Source: Chlamydomonas sphaeroides (lineage: Eukaryota > Chlorophyta > Chlorophyceae > Chlamydomonadales > Chlamydomonadaceae). From it: DNA of 64,000 nucleotides. A program made the position numbers and the translations under genes. Position 1 is the stretch's first letter, and every line of letters starts with the position of its first letter. Shown here in pieces: positions 45,101-56,328 of the stretch. The stretch spans positions 32,426 through 96,425 of the forward strand of contig BDDC01000156.1 in NCBI GenBank assembly GCA_001662425.1, given 5' to 3'. The notes beneath the pieces are model-generated. The model was not told the DNA's origin and ran no database searches. It was given only the letters and a program-made list of their open reading frames with translations.

Positions 45101-46827
45101 TTCCCGACTCAATGCAGGCCCCCCCCACCCCGCGCTCTGCTGCCGGGTCTGCCGGAACGCATCGCCAGCAGCCCACCACCCAGCCCCCACTGCACCAACC
45201 TCACCCTCGGTGGTCAGCGGCGGCGTGTCGAGTTCCATGGCATCTGCCAGGGGCTCAACCACGCCATTTTCATCGTCATCCCCAAACCACACGCCGCACT
45301 CCCGCGCCATCGCCGCCGCCAGCCGCCACCGCTCCGCTGCCGCTGCCCGCCAGCCGCGGCAGCCCTTGTCCGGCGGCAGCATGGCGTCAGCGACCTGCAG
45401 CCCGGAGCGCCCGATCTCCAGCCAGTTTTGGGGCAGCGGCGATCCCGCCGCACCCGCCTCGGCTGCCGCCGCCGCCGCGGCCGTTAGGCTGCGCCGGACC
45501 AGCGCCCGCACGGCGCCGCGCCCCAGCTGCAGCGTGGCACCGCTGCGGCAGCAGTGCTGGCACACTTCCAAAGCGCAGCCCACCATATCAATCACCAGCG
45601 GGGTACGGTCGGGGTGCAAATCGCCGCCGCCGCCACCGCCGCCGCCGCCGATAACCGGACCGGCACGGGTGCCTGGGGGCGTCAGCAGCGCCTGCCGCAG
45701 CGCGGCCGCCAGCGGCTGCGGCAGGCCGTAGGTGGGGCCGCCATCCAGCAGCGCCAGAGCCGCCACGCCCGCCGCCAGCATGGCATAGCTCATGCAGGGG
45801 CCGCCCAGCGCGGCGTCCATTGCCGACGCAGCGGCCGCCTGCTGAGCCTTGCTTTGCTGGCCGTGGCGCTGCAGCCGGCCGCGTGGCGGGCCAGGCGAGG
45901 GGCCGTGGGTTCGTCCAGCCAAAACAGGCTCCGGGTGGCTAGCAGGGAGAGGTGCGCTCTGATGATCGTGGCATGCGTGGCGGTCGCCGGTGCCGGCAGC
46001 AGGCTGGCGCCGAGCAGCACTACGCGGGCGCCGTGCTCCAGGGCCTGGGTGTCGAGGAGCCGCTGGGCGGCGGCCAGGAACAGCGGCGGCCCGGCGGCCT
46101 GCTGAGCGCCGCGTGCCGCCAGGCGCCGCCGCAGCCGCTCTGCCACCGCCGAGCCGCCCAGCGCGCCGTCGTCGGGGCCTCCAGGCCCGCTGCCGTCAGC
46201 ACTGCTGGCGGCGCCGCTGCCGCTGCTGGCTGCCTCCGCCTCCGCCGACGCGATGTACCCCGTGACTCTGCTCAGGCACAATAACTGCTGCATCTTGCCC
46301 AGGCAGGCGCCGGCCGCGTCAGCCGCTTGCTCAGCCGACGGCGGCGGTGGCGCTGCCGACCGCGGCGCCGCCGCTGCTGCTGCTGTTGAGGATGTCGCGG
46401 CTGCCTGCGCCGCCGACGGTCTTGCGGCCGCCGCCACAGCACCCGCCGAAGCGGCGGCGGCAGCGGTGCTGGCCTCGAGCGCCTGGCTGGCGAGCAGTCC
46501 GCGGAGCAGGTTGCGCCGCGCTGCCGGGGCCGACAAGTACGCCCTCCGCGAGCTGCCTAGCCGCTGCAGCACACACGCGACGGCGGGTCGCAGCGAGGTC
46601 AGCTGCGGGGGCCCCGGCTCGTTGTCGCGGAGGGCGTAGGCCAGCGCCTCCATGAATGCCGCACACGTAGCCTCATCCTCCAGCAGCGGTATGGCAGCTT
46701 TCGGGTCGTGGCTGGCCGCTTGCTCGAGGCGGTGAACCAGGGCGGCGGTGTCGTGCGGTGACGCGGGCTGCGGGCGGGTGGCTGTGATGCCGGCTGCCAC
46801 CGCGCGGCTGTTGCGCCGCTCGCTCAT
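42102..46827 (-). CDS. MYND zinc-finger protein with inserted DEK C-terminal domain
   Basis: Large Ala-rich proteins with a C-terminal MYND finger form an expanded family in chlamydomonad algae; their roles are mostly unknown. The start at 46827 reads MSERRNSRAVAAGITATRPQ. Exons: 46827 to about 45900, about 45895-45205, 44779-44324, 44256-43929, 43700-43346, 43111-43027, 42752-42621, 42367-42102. Exon 5 ends inside the finger (LCANPGCDNLAGDSEAG, then CGGCGAVR). Exons 6-8 start as DEK copies (GKAAEQVQGAEESEEAKQIR; EVDINVTTERHLLDMLAAKL; ADKEADKRPETAPAKG). Exon 8 then returns to MYND sequence (GGGCGAVRYCCAACRDEHWA, AGHGAACEG) and stops. Phases match at every join from exon 2 on. The junction of exons 1 and 2 (45860-45925) changes frame without a clean intron, so an indel or base error may be present. 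The final TGA sits in AGCAGGTGAGCC and could instead be a donor. Confidence 0.7.
42205..42248 (-). repeat. 44-bp direct repeat flanking the DEK insertion (downstream copy)
   Basis: Matches 43347-43390 at 40 of 44 bases. Both encode the GL(Q/E)(L/V)PVA(C/G)GGCGAVR part of the MYND finger. The copies lie on either side of the DEK-derived segment. Confidence 0.9.
42252..43265 (-). repeat. Segmental copy of DEK exons 10-12 with introns
   Basis: This segment is homologous to about 32115-33019 of the DEK gene, in the same order and orientation. Exons 43027-43111, 42621-42752 and 42252-42367 correspond to DEK exons 10, 11 and the 5' part of exon 12, in identical phases. Intron sequence is also retained: 42455-42487 matches 32274-32306 at 30 of 33 bases, and the intron upstream of exon 10 shares its CCCGCTGCC and CCACACG stretches. 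The copied exons have diverged: DEK exon 10's long acidic run is shortened and exon 11 is 6 bp longer. The breakpoints are near the DEK exon 9 donor and within exon 12 after GAGCCGGCGCCCAAG. Confidence 0.85.
43347..43390 (-). repeat. 44-bp direct repeat flanking the DEK insertion (upstream copy)
   Basis: Upstream partner of 42205-42248. It is followed immediately by a splice donor (GTCAGT), whereas the downstream copy continues directly into the rest of the finger. Confidence 0.9.
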
Positions 46828-48711
46828 GTCAAGTGTTTGCAAACAGCTTACGCACGCGCAAGCTGGGCTGCAAGCGAAAGTGGGCACAAATGGCTCGACA
46901 GTTGGGTCCCGGAAAGGCCCGCGACCTAGAGTTGGCAGTGATGTACAGTGCGAGGCGCAAGCAAGATACGTAGGTGAACTTTGGCTGTCCTCGGCTTCGT
47001 GAAATTACTTGCGTCGCATACACAAGCAGGCTCTCCCGCTCCGCTCCCCCGCCTATACCGGTACCCGCGAGTGCCCGCCGGCGGAGCGAGATCATGGCGC
47101 ACGTGCACAACAAGCTCCCACCACGTACAACCCAACGCAATGGCCGGAACCGTCTCTCCATCTAGCGAGCTGCGCGGAAGCTGAGCTTGCCTTTCGCCTG
47201 CCGCGACCGGTACGCTCCGGCACCCGGAGCTGCCCTTGCCAAGCTCGTTAGCAAGGCATACCTCCCCCACAACCCAAACCCCCTACACTGGCGCCAATAG
47301 GGCCGTGCTATATGAGACTGGGAGGCTGCCCTGCCTGGCCCGCTCATGACTCCAGGGGAGGCACTCCCCTCGTCTCCCCTGCGTACCCTGAGTATCCACG
47401 AGTACCCCGGGGCCCGTACCATCCCCGAGTACCCTGGGGCACATACCCCGAGGCAGCGGTCGCAAGCCCCAACACGCACGCCACCTCGCTGCCTGTCGCC
47501 CCGTTCTAACTGCATCTACGACTTTGTCCGCAGCCCAGCCAAACCCAAGCTCGCGCACATACAATGCCATCCACCCAGGATCGGAAGCTGGCCCTCGCCC
47601 TAACTCGGGGCCCAGCTGCCGGCTGCTGCCAACCGCCCCGCCACAGCCGGCGGACCAGGCCGGCGGCGTCATGCTGTGGTAGTCACCGCAGGCCAATGGC
47701 CAGCCTCCTGCTCGGGCAGCGTGCAACGTCGCCAGCGCCTAGCTGTCATGCCATATTGCGTGTATGAGGTGTATGGCAAGGTACAGCCGGCTGCCAGCCC
47801 ACCTGATAAGTAAGAAACTAAGAATTCTTACTTATCAGGTGCCGAGTGTGCGGAAAAGGTAATGCTTGAGATGGCAGGAGAGCCATTCGTTAGCGCTAGT
47901 GAGCGGCTGTCCGGATTCCTGGCACACACCGTGTGCTTCACGTGTGCTGGCAGCGCCACGGGGGTGGAGCGTGGAGGTGGCCCCTAAGAGTGCAGGCACA
48001 TACGATCCGCTGCCCTTCCGGCTCTGTCGTGCTGCGGAGGCAGTACGCCACGACGCAGCGGCATCGCCGATCGAACCCCATCTTGGCATATGCGCCGGTG
48101 CTAAGCTCTTGCTAACGCTGCGTCTGGGCTCTGCGCTGCTGGCGACCTGCTGGAACGCTTAGCTACGCAGGTGGCATACCGGTACTGCGCGCGAGCGTCG
48201 AACGAGCCTGCGATGCCCTGCGGGCGCTACCTTGCACGTCAGCGGATGTTACCAAAAACGAAAGAACGTCGATACGTTACCCTTGCCTGAGGCCCCGAGC
48301 CAGCACGCAGTTGGCCGCACTCGCCGAGGACCATGGCGCGAGCACTGGGGCGGCAGGCGGGCCAACACGCTTGCCAATGCGTTATACAGTCAAAGGGCTC
48401 GACACAGAGTGCCCTCCGTTCGGCAGCTGCAGAGAACTGCAGCGGCTCACCGCTCGGCCCTCTCGATCCCCTACGATGGACGCATGCGCCCGAGCGAGAT
48501 GCTGCGTCGCAGCGCCCATCCGAACATCCCGCGACGAATGCACAATCCCTGCCCCCACCACGCCCCGCCATGAGATGCTCTTCGCTGCCGGCAACAGACC
48601 CTGCGGCCCCGCTACCCGCCGCCATCGACACAATAATCTTCAGCCGCTTCAACGCCCCACGACACCTGCTCAACACGCCATGCCGCATGCCCAGCGCCGC
48701 ACGTGGCCCCC
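46828..48711. other. 1.9-kb intergenic region with a hairpin
   Basis: No gene recognised. The left part is the 5' flank of the MYND/DEK gene; the right part is the 3' flank of the coiled-coil gene. Short GAGTACCC(T/C)GGGGC repeats occur at 47390-47450 and a strong hairpin at 47800-47841. Confidence 0.5.
47800..47841. repeat. 17-bp perfect inverted repeat with 8-nt loop
   Basis: CACCTGATAAGTAAGAA (47800-47816) and its exact complement (47825-47841) flank the loop ACTAAGAA. The arms are AT-rich in a GC-rich setting and no coding sequence surrounds them. Confidence 0.95.
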
Positions 48712-51700
48712 TCACGCCCGGACCACGGCCGGCCAGTTGGCGGCGTACGGGCGGTTGGATTTGAAGGACGACGAGTTGAGCGAGCTAGCGCCCGCACGCG
48801 GCCGCCCAGCCGTCGCCGCGCCGCCCGCGGCGCCGCCGGCGCCGCCGCCGCCCCCGGCGCCCATGGCTCGCTCCATCTGCCGCACCGCCGCCTCCGTTAG
48901 CGCGGAGCTGCCGCTTCCCGTAACGGCGCCGCCAGTCGCGCCCGACGCCTTGGCCGCTGACGACGGCGCCGCGCCAGCGGCGCCGCCGTAGGCTCCGGCC
49001 CACGCGCCGGGAGCGCCGCCGCCGGCCAGGGCCGCCAGCGCGCCGCCACCGCCACCGGCCAGCCAGCCGACGTGCACCCCCGGCGGCGGCGACGGCGGCG
49101 TGGGCGGCGACCGCGGCGTGGCGAACACCGCGCTCCAGCCGCTGGTGTGGCTGTCGGAGCTGGAGCTGTAGGGCCTCGCACCCCAGGCCTCGCGCCGCTG
49201 CCCTGGCGCCGGCGCCGACGGCCGCGCGCCCGCCGGCTGCTGCGGCGCCCAGCCCCAGGAGTCGGGCTGCGGCGACGCCGGGCCGGCAGCGGCCGACGGC
49301 TCCCAGGCACTCGCCGCAGCCGGCCGCGACTGCTGCGGCGGCGGTGACGGCGGGGGTGGCGGCGGCGGGGGTGCGGGCTGCGGCGGCAGCGTGGCGGGCT
49401 GCGGCGGCGCGGCTTGCCGAGCAGCCGCTGCGGCCACGGCGGACGGTGGCGGCTGGGTTGCGGCCGCCGCTGCCGCTGCCGCGGCGTCCGTGTTGCTCCA
49501 CTGCGCTATCGCGGCGGCCGCAGCCGGGTTGCCCTGGCCCGCGGTGGAGCTGCCGGGCTGCAGGTACCCGGACGACGTCCCCGCGCCGCTGCCCTTCTTC
49601 GGCCCCATGCCCGGCCCGACCCCCGACGGCGCGCTCCGTGCTGGCAGCCCCAGCCCCGCTGCGTGTCCGGCGGCGGCAGGCGCTTGGGCGGCGGCCGACG
49701 CCTCGGCGGCTAGCGTGGGGAAGGCGTCGGCGACGCCGCGGCCGCGCCGCGTGGTGACAGTGTTGAGCAGGCCGCGGCCCGCCAGCGCGGCCTGCAGGCG
49801 GCGCTGCTCGCGGGCGTGCTCGCGGCGCTGCTGCTCCGAGGCCACCTGTGGCATGGTCCGAGTGCAGCGGTGGGTCCCGGGTGTGCTTGGACGTGCAGTT
49901 CAGCAGCGGGGTGACCCCCCGCTGGGTGACCCTGCTCACAGGGCGCCATCCAGGCACCGCCAGCCGTGCCTCTACGCCCCAGCCCGCGCCCTCTGTCGCT
50001 CGCCCCGCTCATACTCCCCTCGCCTGACGAGCTGGTCGGCGTGCCTCTGCAGCCTGCCCCCTGCAGCCCGCCCCCCCTGCAGCCTGCCAGGGCTGACCGG
50101 CCTACGCCCGGCCTGCATTGCTGCCCCGCCTCCTCCTCCTCCTCCTCCTCCTCCCCCGGTTCGCACCTGCACCTTGCGCTCCAGCTCCGCCAGGTGCCGC
50201 TGGCGCGCCACCTCCGACTGCCGCAGCCGCGCCTCCAGCCGGCACCCCAGCGCCGCCTCGGCGCGCTGCTGCTGCGCCGCCAGCCGCTGCTGCGAGGAGT
50301 GGCACGACAGCAGCCAGTCCATGTGCGCCTCGGCCGCCTCCTCGGCAGACAGCGCGTCCGCCCGCGCCTTGACCTGACGGGACGGGAACGGCAATGAACA
50401 CGGAAGGTAGGTACGGGGGGCGGGGGCTGCGCATCCAGGGACCGCCCTCGCAAGCACATGCACTTGCACCGCACATGTCTCACCGCACAAGCGAGCCGTA
50501 CCGGTACCCTCAGCTCCACACGCCCGGCGCCTCACCGCAAAGGCGGCCTCGAAGTTGTCCCGGGCCGCCAGCACCGCCTCGCTGCGGCGCAGCCCCAGCA
50601 GCTCCTTGTTGCGGCGCTCGGGCCGGATGCCCGCCTCGTAGGCCCGGGCCACCTGCCGGCCGGCGCAGACGCAGCGGCGGTGCGTGTGGGTGTGGGGGTG
50701 GGTGGGCAGCCAGGCCGCGGGGTCGGCAGCTGGCGCGCTGGAGCACGGAGCTGCGGGAAGGTACCATCACGCTGCCCGCTCTCCCCTGCCTGCCGCTGGC
50801 CGTCCTGCCACCAAGGCCGCTGGCGCGGCACACCCGTTGGCGCCGGCGCCCGCCACTGCTTGCTACCCCCCGCGCAGCGCATTGCCAGGCCNNNNNNNNN
50901 NNNNNNNNNNNNNNNNNNNNNNNNNNNNNNNNNNNNNNNNNNNNNNNNNNNNNNNNNNNNNNNNNNNNNNNNNNNNNNNNNNNNNNNNNNNNNNNNNNNN
51001 NNNNNNNNNNNNNNNNNNNNNNNNNNNNNNNNNNNNNNNNNNNNNNNNNNNNNNNNNNNNNNNNNNNNNNNNNNNNNNNNNNNNNNNNNNNNNNNNNNNN
51101 NNNNNNNNNNNNNNNNNNNNNNNNNNNNNNNNNNNNNNNNNNNNNNNNNNNNNNNNNNNNNNNNNNNNNNNNNNNNNNNNNNNNNNNNNNNNNNNNNNNN
51201 NNNNNNNNNNNNNNNNNNNNNNNNNNCACGGCCAGCCCCGCGCTCGGCCCAGCTGCCCGTGGGCCGTGGCCTGGCGATGCGCTGCCACTGCTGGGGCCTG
51301 CCCGCTTGACCTGCTGAGCAAGGGCATCCCCATCCCCACCTCCGATCCCCACCCATCCACCCCAACCAACCAAGCAAGCAGGCAGCCGCCCACCTGCGCC
51401 AGCCGCAGCTCGTCCAGCGCCGCCTCGTGGCGCACCGCCAGCGTGCTGGCCGCCTCCGCGCCCGCCTCCTGCAGCGACTCCAGCTGCTGGCCCCACAGCG
51501 TGTCCACCGTGATGAGCGTGTCCAGTGCCACCGCGCCCTGGCGATCGGCCTGCTCGGCTTGGCTGGCGCGCAGCGCCTGCACGGCGTTGGGGAGGAGGGG
51601 TGTGCGGTGTTGGGGATGGTGAGCGCGCTGGCGTTGGGGAAGAGGGCGGTGGCGCCGAGGGATGCGGGAAGCGTGCCAAACCCAAACCCGGGGAGGGTCT

Positions 51701-51971
51701 TGGCCAACCCCGCTGCCCCGAGCCCACCCGGCCCGCATGCTAGGGGTACCTGGAGGACAGAGGCCGCCTGCTGCTGCTTGCGCGCGTTGAGTTCGCGCTG
51801 TGCGGCCGAGGCCATGTCGTAGTGCTTCTGCTCTTTCGCGCGCTTGCGAACCGCCTCCAAGTCCGCAGCTGACTGCGCCGAACCTATCACGGCGGCGAGA
51901 ACGTCCGAAGGCAGTCGAGCCGGCGCGTCCGACACCCCGCCAGAGGGCGCATACCAGTAGCCGAGCCCCAT
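48712..51971 (-). CDS. Coiled-coil protein with Pro/Ala/Gly-rich C-terminus, interrupted by assembly gap
   Basis: Not recognised. The start at 51971 reads MGLGYWYAPSGGVSDAPARL. Exons 51750-51971, 51393-51576, 50536-50652, 50167-50373 and 48712-49845 splice cleanly in phase 0; a run of N (50892-51226) falls between the second and third and may hide an exon. The first four exons are charged and helical (ADLEAVRKRAKEQKHYDMAS, LESLQEAGAEAASTLAVRHE, LAARDNFEAAFAVRR, RLRQSEVARQRHLAELERKV), suggesting a long coiled coil. The last exon begins SEQQRREHAREQRRLQAALA and GRGLLNTVTTRRGRGVADAF, then becomes Ala/Pro/Gly low complexity and ends RPYAANWPAVVRA. A cytoskeletal or ciliary role is possible for such a protein in a flagellate alga, but nothing specific supports it. 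Confidence 0.6.
50892..51226. other. Assembly gap (N run)
   Basis: 335 undetermined bases in an intron, or intron plus exon, of the coiled-coil gene. Confidence 1.
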
Positions 51972-52327
51972 GGTCGTGGATTGGGCCCCGGAATGCACAC
52001 CAAGCCCTGCCGGGCCGCCCTGGGCTATCGTTAGGGGTGCACGGGTTCCCAAATGTCGCAGACGCAACCGGCAGTTACTTCGTGCGTCTCAACATGCGTC
52101 GACGGGCGTCGATGTGCGGGCGCACAGGGTCACAGCAGGGAGAGCTATTCTATAAGCATAGCTACACGCTACAGTAGCCGTGCGTCTGCCAGGGAGACCG
52201 CGTGCCCGTGATGCGGGGCGGGCGGGCGAATGGGGTTTGGACTGGGCCATGTCATTTGACCTATAACGAGCATCGCAAGCAATTGATTACCGTTATATAA
52301 TTACGCATCGCAAGCGCCTCAACAACC
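51972..52327. promoter_or_regulatory. Divergent intergenic region, probable bidirectional promoter
   Basis: 356 bp between head-to-head starts of the coiled-coil gene and the LSM gene. The right half is comparatively AT-rich (around 52260-52310). No specific motif is claimed. Confidence 0.45.
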
Positions 52328-52898
52328 ATGTCTGCAAGCACGTCGGCAAGCGCAACACCAGCGGACCAGCCCAAGTCAGTGCAGGAAGTCCGATCGCTAC
52401 TATATCGGTGCTTCAGGGTGAGTAGCAACGGCGGGGGTGCACATATGGCCAAATTGCCATTGGCCGTCGGCGCTCACCAGGCCGCGCTCCCCAGGTGACG
52501 CTTGTGTCGGGGCGGGTGCTGCAAGGCGAATTTATGTGCCTGGACAAGCTGGGCAACCTCATCATCGCGAATACGTATGAGCAGCTCACCACGGCCTCGG
52601 GGCGGAAAGAGGAGCGCCATATGGGCCTCGTGCTGGTGCCCATCCAGCAGCAGGCGAAGGTGGAGCTAATGGTGAGCGGCGTGACACGTGCTGTCGTGCT
52701 GCTATTGGGACGGGGCCTCCTGTTCCGGGGGCTGGCAGGGGTTTCAGCCGCGTGTTCCTGGCGCCCTGGTTTGCCGCTGTGCTTCCGGCCATGCTTCCTC
52801 CCTCGACGCTTCGACGCACCCTGCAGGCGAGCCTCGACGAGCGCATGGGCATGCTCAAGCTGGTCGAGTCGTACGGGGCGCCGGTCCCCGTGTCCTAG
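52328..52898 (+). CDS. LSM-domain protein, NAA38 (NatC auxiliary subunit)-like
   Basis: Exons 52328-52417, 52495-52671 and 52827-52898 give a complete 112-aa protein. After a short Ser/Ala N-terminus comes an Sm-like fold: LLYRCFRVTLVSGRVLQGEF (Sm1 with the VxLxxGRxxxGxF pattern), MCLDKLGNLIIANTYEQ (the FDxxxNLILxN pattern), and Sm2-like MGLVLVPIQQQAKVEL. The MGLVLVP form of Sm2 is closer to LSMD1/NAA38, the small subunit of the NatC N-terminal acetyltransferase, than to spliceosomal Sm/LSm proteins, which usually have a xxRGxx motif here. A short helical C-terminus (DERMGMLKLVESYG) follows. The start at 52328 has an AACAACC leader. It is convergent with the GT31 gene. LSM identity is firm; NAA38 assignment is moderate. 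Confidence 0.75.
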
Positions 52899-53438
52899 AC
52901 CAACCTCTGGGCGGCGCCAGCGCAGGCCGCGCCACACCCGCTGCGGCCCCACGGGCCGGGCGCCATAAGCCAGCTGCTGCTGGCGGTGCCTGCGCAACCT
53001 GGGCCTGGCCGCCCCCTCCAGATGCTGGGCTGTGGGCCTTGCGGTGCTGGCGGTACCATGTGCCCGGCTCGGCAGCGAGGCGCTCGTGCGCTGCGCGGCC
53101 CGCTCTTACTGCCTGCTGCCCGAGGAGCGGCAGCAGGGGTCCGGCTTCCAGGCGCTGCCGCGGGCCGCAACACATGCAGCGGGCTGGCGGCGGAAGCCTG
53201 CTGACCAGCGGTGGCGCAACCTCTGGCGAGCCAGCTCATTACAGAGCCGGCTGCGGCGGCGGCGCCCCGCCACGGCCGCCGGTCTACCCTGCTGCAGCGC
53301 CCACTGGCGGGCACGGCGCGCGCTTGCCCAAGATCCCGGAGCCGGAACCGCTCGCCGCCTGCCGCACTCAGCGCTCGTGCCATCCTGCGGTCCGGACCCA
53401 TGGCCAGCGGTGCGAGCTGCACGTGGCCGCGATGCTGG
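52899..53438. other. Convergent 3' region between LSM and GT31 genes
   Basis: No additional gene supported. The right part, down to 53239, is the 3' UTR of the GT31-like gene; the left part belongs to the LSM gene 3' end. No TGTAA for the LSM gene is evident. Confidence 0.5.
53239..53243 (-). terminator. TGTAA polyadenylation signal of the GT31-like gene
   Basis: TTACA on the plus strand. It lies about 195 bp beyond the proposed stop at 53439, which supports the exon 53439-53579 as the last exon. Confidence 0.6.
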
Positions 53439-56328
53439 TCACCGCCGCAGCAGGCCCAGCGCGACAAGCGTGTCGTAGAGCTGCTCGGGGGCCCCCGGCG
53501 AGGGCTGCTGGGCCGGGGCGCCCTGCTGCGACCTGCCAGCGGCGGCGGCTCCGCCTGCGGCGGCGGCCGCCTGCAGCGCCTGCGGCGCGTGAGCGTTGGT
53601 GCGGAAGGGACGGGGGAAGGGGGTTGCCGGGAGGAGGCTGGCCATGCCGGTGCGGTGGCGCAGGACTGGTTTGCGCGGCGTGGCGCTGGGGCTAGTAGCG
53701 TGTGCTAGTTGTGCGATGGCAGGAGCGGCAGGAGCGGATCGAGGTGCTTTCATATGACACATGGGTGCAAACTGTTTTGCGGACTGGCGCGCTGCGCCGA
53801 TGCAGGAGGAGGTGCAGCATGGCTGCGCAACCAGGGGCCGTTGCCAACATGTGACAGAGCATGGCGCGCGGTGAAAACCGGCGGCGGCCAAGTCTGAATG
53901 GTGCTGCTGGCATTGGCACACGCCATCACCATGGACCATGTAAGGCGGCGGCTGTGCACATCACCGCACACACGCGCCCCCCAGCCTGGCCCCAACCCCG
54001 GCGCCCGCGCCCCCTCGCCTGCGTGTAGAAGGGCCGCATCTCCTCGGCCGTCAGGTAGTGCTGCACCAGCGTGTCGGCCCGGAAGGTGGGCAGCGGCCGG
54101 TACGGCCGCACGCGCTCGTCGTGTGCCGGCGCCACGGGGCCGTCGGGCAGCACGCACAGCGCGGGCGGGCCGCACAGGTGGATGCCGAACGGCGGGTCCT
54201 GGGACCGGGGCGGCGGGGAGGCAGGGCGGCGGGGAGGCAGGGCGGCGGGGAGGCAGGCAGTGGGTGGTGCGGGCACAGCCGCGCGCCGCTGCGTCTGCAC
54301 GCAGCGCGGGCATGCCGTAGCAGCCAGCTGTAGCGGGGCTCGAGGATTGCCATGCATCCAACTGAATGTGCTAGGGATCACGCTAATCGCTAATCGCTAT
54401 AGGGATCACTCAGTTGATGGCTCGTCGCCGCACCAGCAGCCGGTAGTCGGGCAGCTGCTGCGCCGTCAGGGCCTGCGCCGGACAGCAAAAGCGCAGTGCG
54501 CAGTCAGGCGACAGCCGGATTGCTCTGCGGCTGCGCGTGCCCCCCCCCTTGGCGGCGCCGCGCACGCCGGCACACAAAACCTGCCGTACGCGCACCCTGC
54601 CGTGCGCCGTACCTGCGCCAGGTCGCGCGACAGCACAAAGCCGCAGCCGCTGGCGAAGGGCGGGTAGTAGTCGAGGGGGTACTGTGGCGGCAGGGATGCA
54701 AGGGATGGTCCGGAGCGCCAGGCAGGGATGCAGGGATGGTCCGGAGCGCCAGGCAGCGCAGGTGGGGTGCGGGGCTGCGTGGCCGCAGCGCGCCGCGCCG
54801 CACCAGGGAGAGGTGCCCGTGCCGATCCCCTGATGTTGGGCTGCACGTCCTCACACGTGGGCCCAAGGCACGGTACCACCAGTGGTGACGGTGGCAGCAG
54901 TGACCCGTCGCGGCCGGGGTCCGCGTCCGTGGCGCGCCTCGCGGCGCCGCACCTGCTCCTCCGGCATGTGGCTCTTGTTGGCGGGGTTGCGGATGGGCGC
55001 CGTGACGCGGTTGCCGGTGCCGTCCCACACATAGCCCCAGTACAGCCGGCGGCGCGGCCAGGAGGCCTGGCGGCGCGGAGGCAGCGGGGAGGCGCGGTGC
55101 GGCACGGCTGGCATTGGGTTGGCGGCCGTGGGGTAAGCCCAGCACCCAAGGGACGCGTAGGCCACGAACCCTGAACCGTTCAACCCGTCGAGCCCCCGCG
55201 CCCCACGCACCATGAGCGGCAGCAGCAGGTCCAGACGCACGAAGCTGTCGTCGTCTGCGTGCATTACGTACTCGTAGCCGCCGCCGCCGTACACGCCGCC
55301 GCCCGGCGCGCCGCCGCCGTCGCCGCCGCCGGCTGTGCGCTCCTCCAGCCAGGCCAGGAAGGTGAGCGCCTGGCAGCCAGGGGGCGCCGCGCACGACAGC
55401 CAGCAGCTGGGCGCACGTCGGGTCGCCGGACATCACCGCAATGCTCCGCAGCGGCCACGAGCCGTTTGCTGGCTCGGCAGCGCACCTTGCGCCACAGGTT
55501 GTGGTAGCCTGCGCCCGGGGGTGCCGGAGAAACACATGGCATGCAGTGCATGGGGCGGGGGGTGGGTGGGCGGGGACCGGTGAAAGCTAACCGGGAACGT
55601 GGGTTTCCCCAGGGGTGCTGCGCGCATCATGGATGCCCTAACGCCGCAGACACAAGCCACAGAGGTTCCCCGTGCAGGCGCGCTGCCCCGTCCAGCACGC
55701 CGCCGCCGCTGTCTGCCGAGCGCAGCGCTGCGGCCGGCGCGTGCCGGGGTCCTGCCCACCTGCCGGCGCGTCCACGAATACCATGTCCGCATGCTGCGCC
55801 TGCGAGGCGCGCGCAAGGGCCGGAGGCCAGCAGCGGCGCAGGTCAAGCCACGCGACAGCGACACCGACGCTCTACCCCTCACGACACAGAGCCAGCACGT
55901 CGCAGCCAGGTGCGCCCGGCTGTGCCGCACCTGCTCCTCCGCCAGCTCCTGGCTCTGCGCCTGAGCCGACAGCACAAACTGCAGCGACACGCAGTCGCGG
56001 TAGGCGGCCGGCAGCGGGCTCTCGGCGTCGCGAAGGTAGCGGAACCAGCTGCCCGGGAAGGGGCAGGCGCGCGTGGGGCGGCACGCGTGGATGTGAGCAG
56101 GGGCGTGAGGGGAGCAGCTAGCAGGCTGGGCCCGGGGAGGCACGGTGCTGAGGGTATGATGCCCCAGCGGCGTGGTGCCGAGCGGCCGGCGAGGAGTGCT
56201 CAGAAGGCGTACCTGCGTCTAAGTGCCATTCGGCGACCCAGGTTGGCCGGCGCGCTGCTCACGAAGATGACGAGGCGCGGCAGCGGCCCTGCCGGTCTCC
56301 AGCGCTCTTCATTCTCGTCGATGTCCAT
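53439..56328 (-). CDS. GT31 beta-1,3-galactosyltransferase-like protein
   Basis: GT31 enzymes transfer galactose or GlcNAc in beta-1,3 linkage from UDP-sugars, normally in the Golgi. Nine exons (56213-56328, 55931-56048, 55760-55799, 55486-55508, 54953-55369, 54613-54681, 54434-54472, 54019-54198, 53439-53579) give 380 aa in frame. Exon 1 reads LPRLVIFVSSAPANLGRRMA and continues RRSWFRYL, the family's N-terminal RRxxxRxxW-type block. Then DMVFVDAP, GYHNLWRK and LTFLAWLEER. Exon 5 has YEYVMHADDDSFVRLDLLLP, the DxD metal/UDP-sugar site. After it come YPPFASGCGFVLSRDLAQ and a C-terminal DPPFGIHLCGPP. No N-terminal transmembrane anchor is seen after the start at 56328, unusual for a Golgi enzyme; an upstream exon could be missed. 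The last intron would need a GC donor (CAG|GCGAGG); otherwise the protein ends at 53926. Confidence 0.78.
54209..54256. repeat. 16-bp tandem repeat, 3 copies
   Basis: Three perfect copies of GGCGGCGGGGAGGCAG in an intron of the GT31-like gene, with a further near-copy before them. Confidence 0.95.
54691..54753. repeat. Tandem duplication of about 32 bp in an intron
   Basis: Two copies (32 and 31 bp, one indel) containing GGGATGGTCCGGAGCGCCAGG, in an intron of the GT31-like gene. Confidence 0.95.

Noticed and set aside
46331..46666. Alternative frames antisense or parallel to MYND exon 1
   Set aside because: GC-rich shadow frames; the minus-strand frame starting at 46827 has ordered protein-like sequence and continues through phased exons.
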